Assembly: GCA_005885115.1 (NCBI GenBank)
Contig: VAXX01000275.1
Location: 748-6,909 of the forward strand
Reading direction: 5' to 3'
Source: Actinomycetota bacterium
GTDB lineage: Bacteria > Actinomycetota > Actinomycetes > Mycobacteriales > Micromonosporaceae
DNA length: 6,162 nucleotides
Position numbers and translations under genes: made by a program
The notes under the pieces: model-generated
Databases searched by the model: none
What the model was told of the DNA's origin: nothing
Seen by the model: the letters and a program-made list of their open reading frames with translations, nothing else
Shown here: piece by piece, positions 6,080-6,162 of the stretch
Layout: each line of letters begins with the position of its first letter
Position numbering within the stretch: the first letter of the stretch is position 1

Positions 6080-6162
6080 CTCGCCGAGGTACGTACGCCC
6101 GGATAGCGTGACTCCCTGAGCCAGGGAACCGGCGACGTGGGGAATACTTCGCGAGGCGAGGA
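6080..6162 (+). promoter_or_regulatory. Foldable 5' leader, possibly the 5' half of a riboswitch (cut by the right edge)
   Basis: There is no convincing coding frame here, but several pairings are visible. CTCGCC (6080-6085) can pair with GGCGAG (6155-6160). TACGC (6094-6098) can pair with GCGTG (6106-6110) over a 7-nt loop, including one G-U pair. TCCCTG (6113-6118) pairs with CAGGGA (6122-6127) over a 3-nt loop. The order TCGCCGA, a hairpin, GAGCCAGGGAACC, then GTGGGGAAT recalls the first half of the c-di-AMP (ydaO) riboswitch, where GAGC(C)GGGGAACC and GGGGTGAAT are conserved. The match is imperfect: the TG of GTGAAT is absent and the ACCC/GGGT pairing is weak. Alternatively this is a short untranslated leader whose terminal GGCGAGGA is a ribosome-binding site masked by the 6080-6085 arm. 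Confidence 0.3.

Noticed and set aside
6137..6162. GTG at 6137 as the start of a right-edge gene (V-G-N-T-S-R-G-E), with AGGGA 9 nt upstream
   Set aside because: Only eight codons are visible, with AAT and ACT among them, and the bases fit the structured leader better; it cannot be decided inside the window.
6050..6162. A tRNA or other standard structural RNA at the right edge
   Set aside because: There is no cloverleaf, no GGTTCGAATCC-type T arm in the right place and no CCA end.

Overview
This is a high-GC actinobacterial chromosome segment. The codon use is strongly biased to G or C in third position, GTG and TTG starts are frequent, and the tetramer GTAC is strikingly common. Together with the gene content this suggests the Micromonosporaceae (Micromonospora, Salinispora or Actinoplanes type); that placement is inference from composition and gene style, not from a search. 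Most of the window is ordinary core genome. I see no mobile element, CRISPR array, tRNA or rRNA.

Left part (minus strand, 1-1541): the trehalose biosynthesis pair. otsA (trehalose-6-phosphate synthase, GT20) is complete, and otsB (trehalose-6-phosphate phosphatase) runs off the left edge after its first 42 codons. The otsA stop codon directly abuts the TTG start of otsB, so the two are expected to be translationally coupled and together turn UDP-glucose (or another NDP-glucose) plus glucose-6-phosphate into trehalose.

Middle (plus strand, 1649-3217): after a 107-bp divergent intergenic region come two envelope proteins without a recognised specific function. The first is a single-pass membrane-anchored protein with a Ser/Thr/Pro-rich stalk and a small extracytoplasmic domain. 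The second is an exported TolB-like beta-propeller protein with four WSPDG (PD40) repeats.

Right part (plus strand, 3265-6014): a tight three-gene run. It holds ettA (ABC-F translation factor), a hotdog-fold acyl-CoA thioesterase 7 bp downstream, and an unrecognised 203-residue protein 7 bp after that. The last 44 codons of this third gene are sharply less GC-rich (about 55% GC, GC3 about 57%) than the rest, and a second short reading frame overlaps them.

The last 148 bp (6015-6162) hold no convincing gene. I see a stem-loop that probably terminates the ettA operon, a TAGCAT -10-like hexamer, and a highly foldable stretch that looks like the 5' leader of a gene beyond the right edge. It has partial resemblance to the c-di-AMP (ydaO) riboswitch, but the window cuts it off before this can be decided. 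This 3' end, from 5880 to 6162, is the part most worth a second look.
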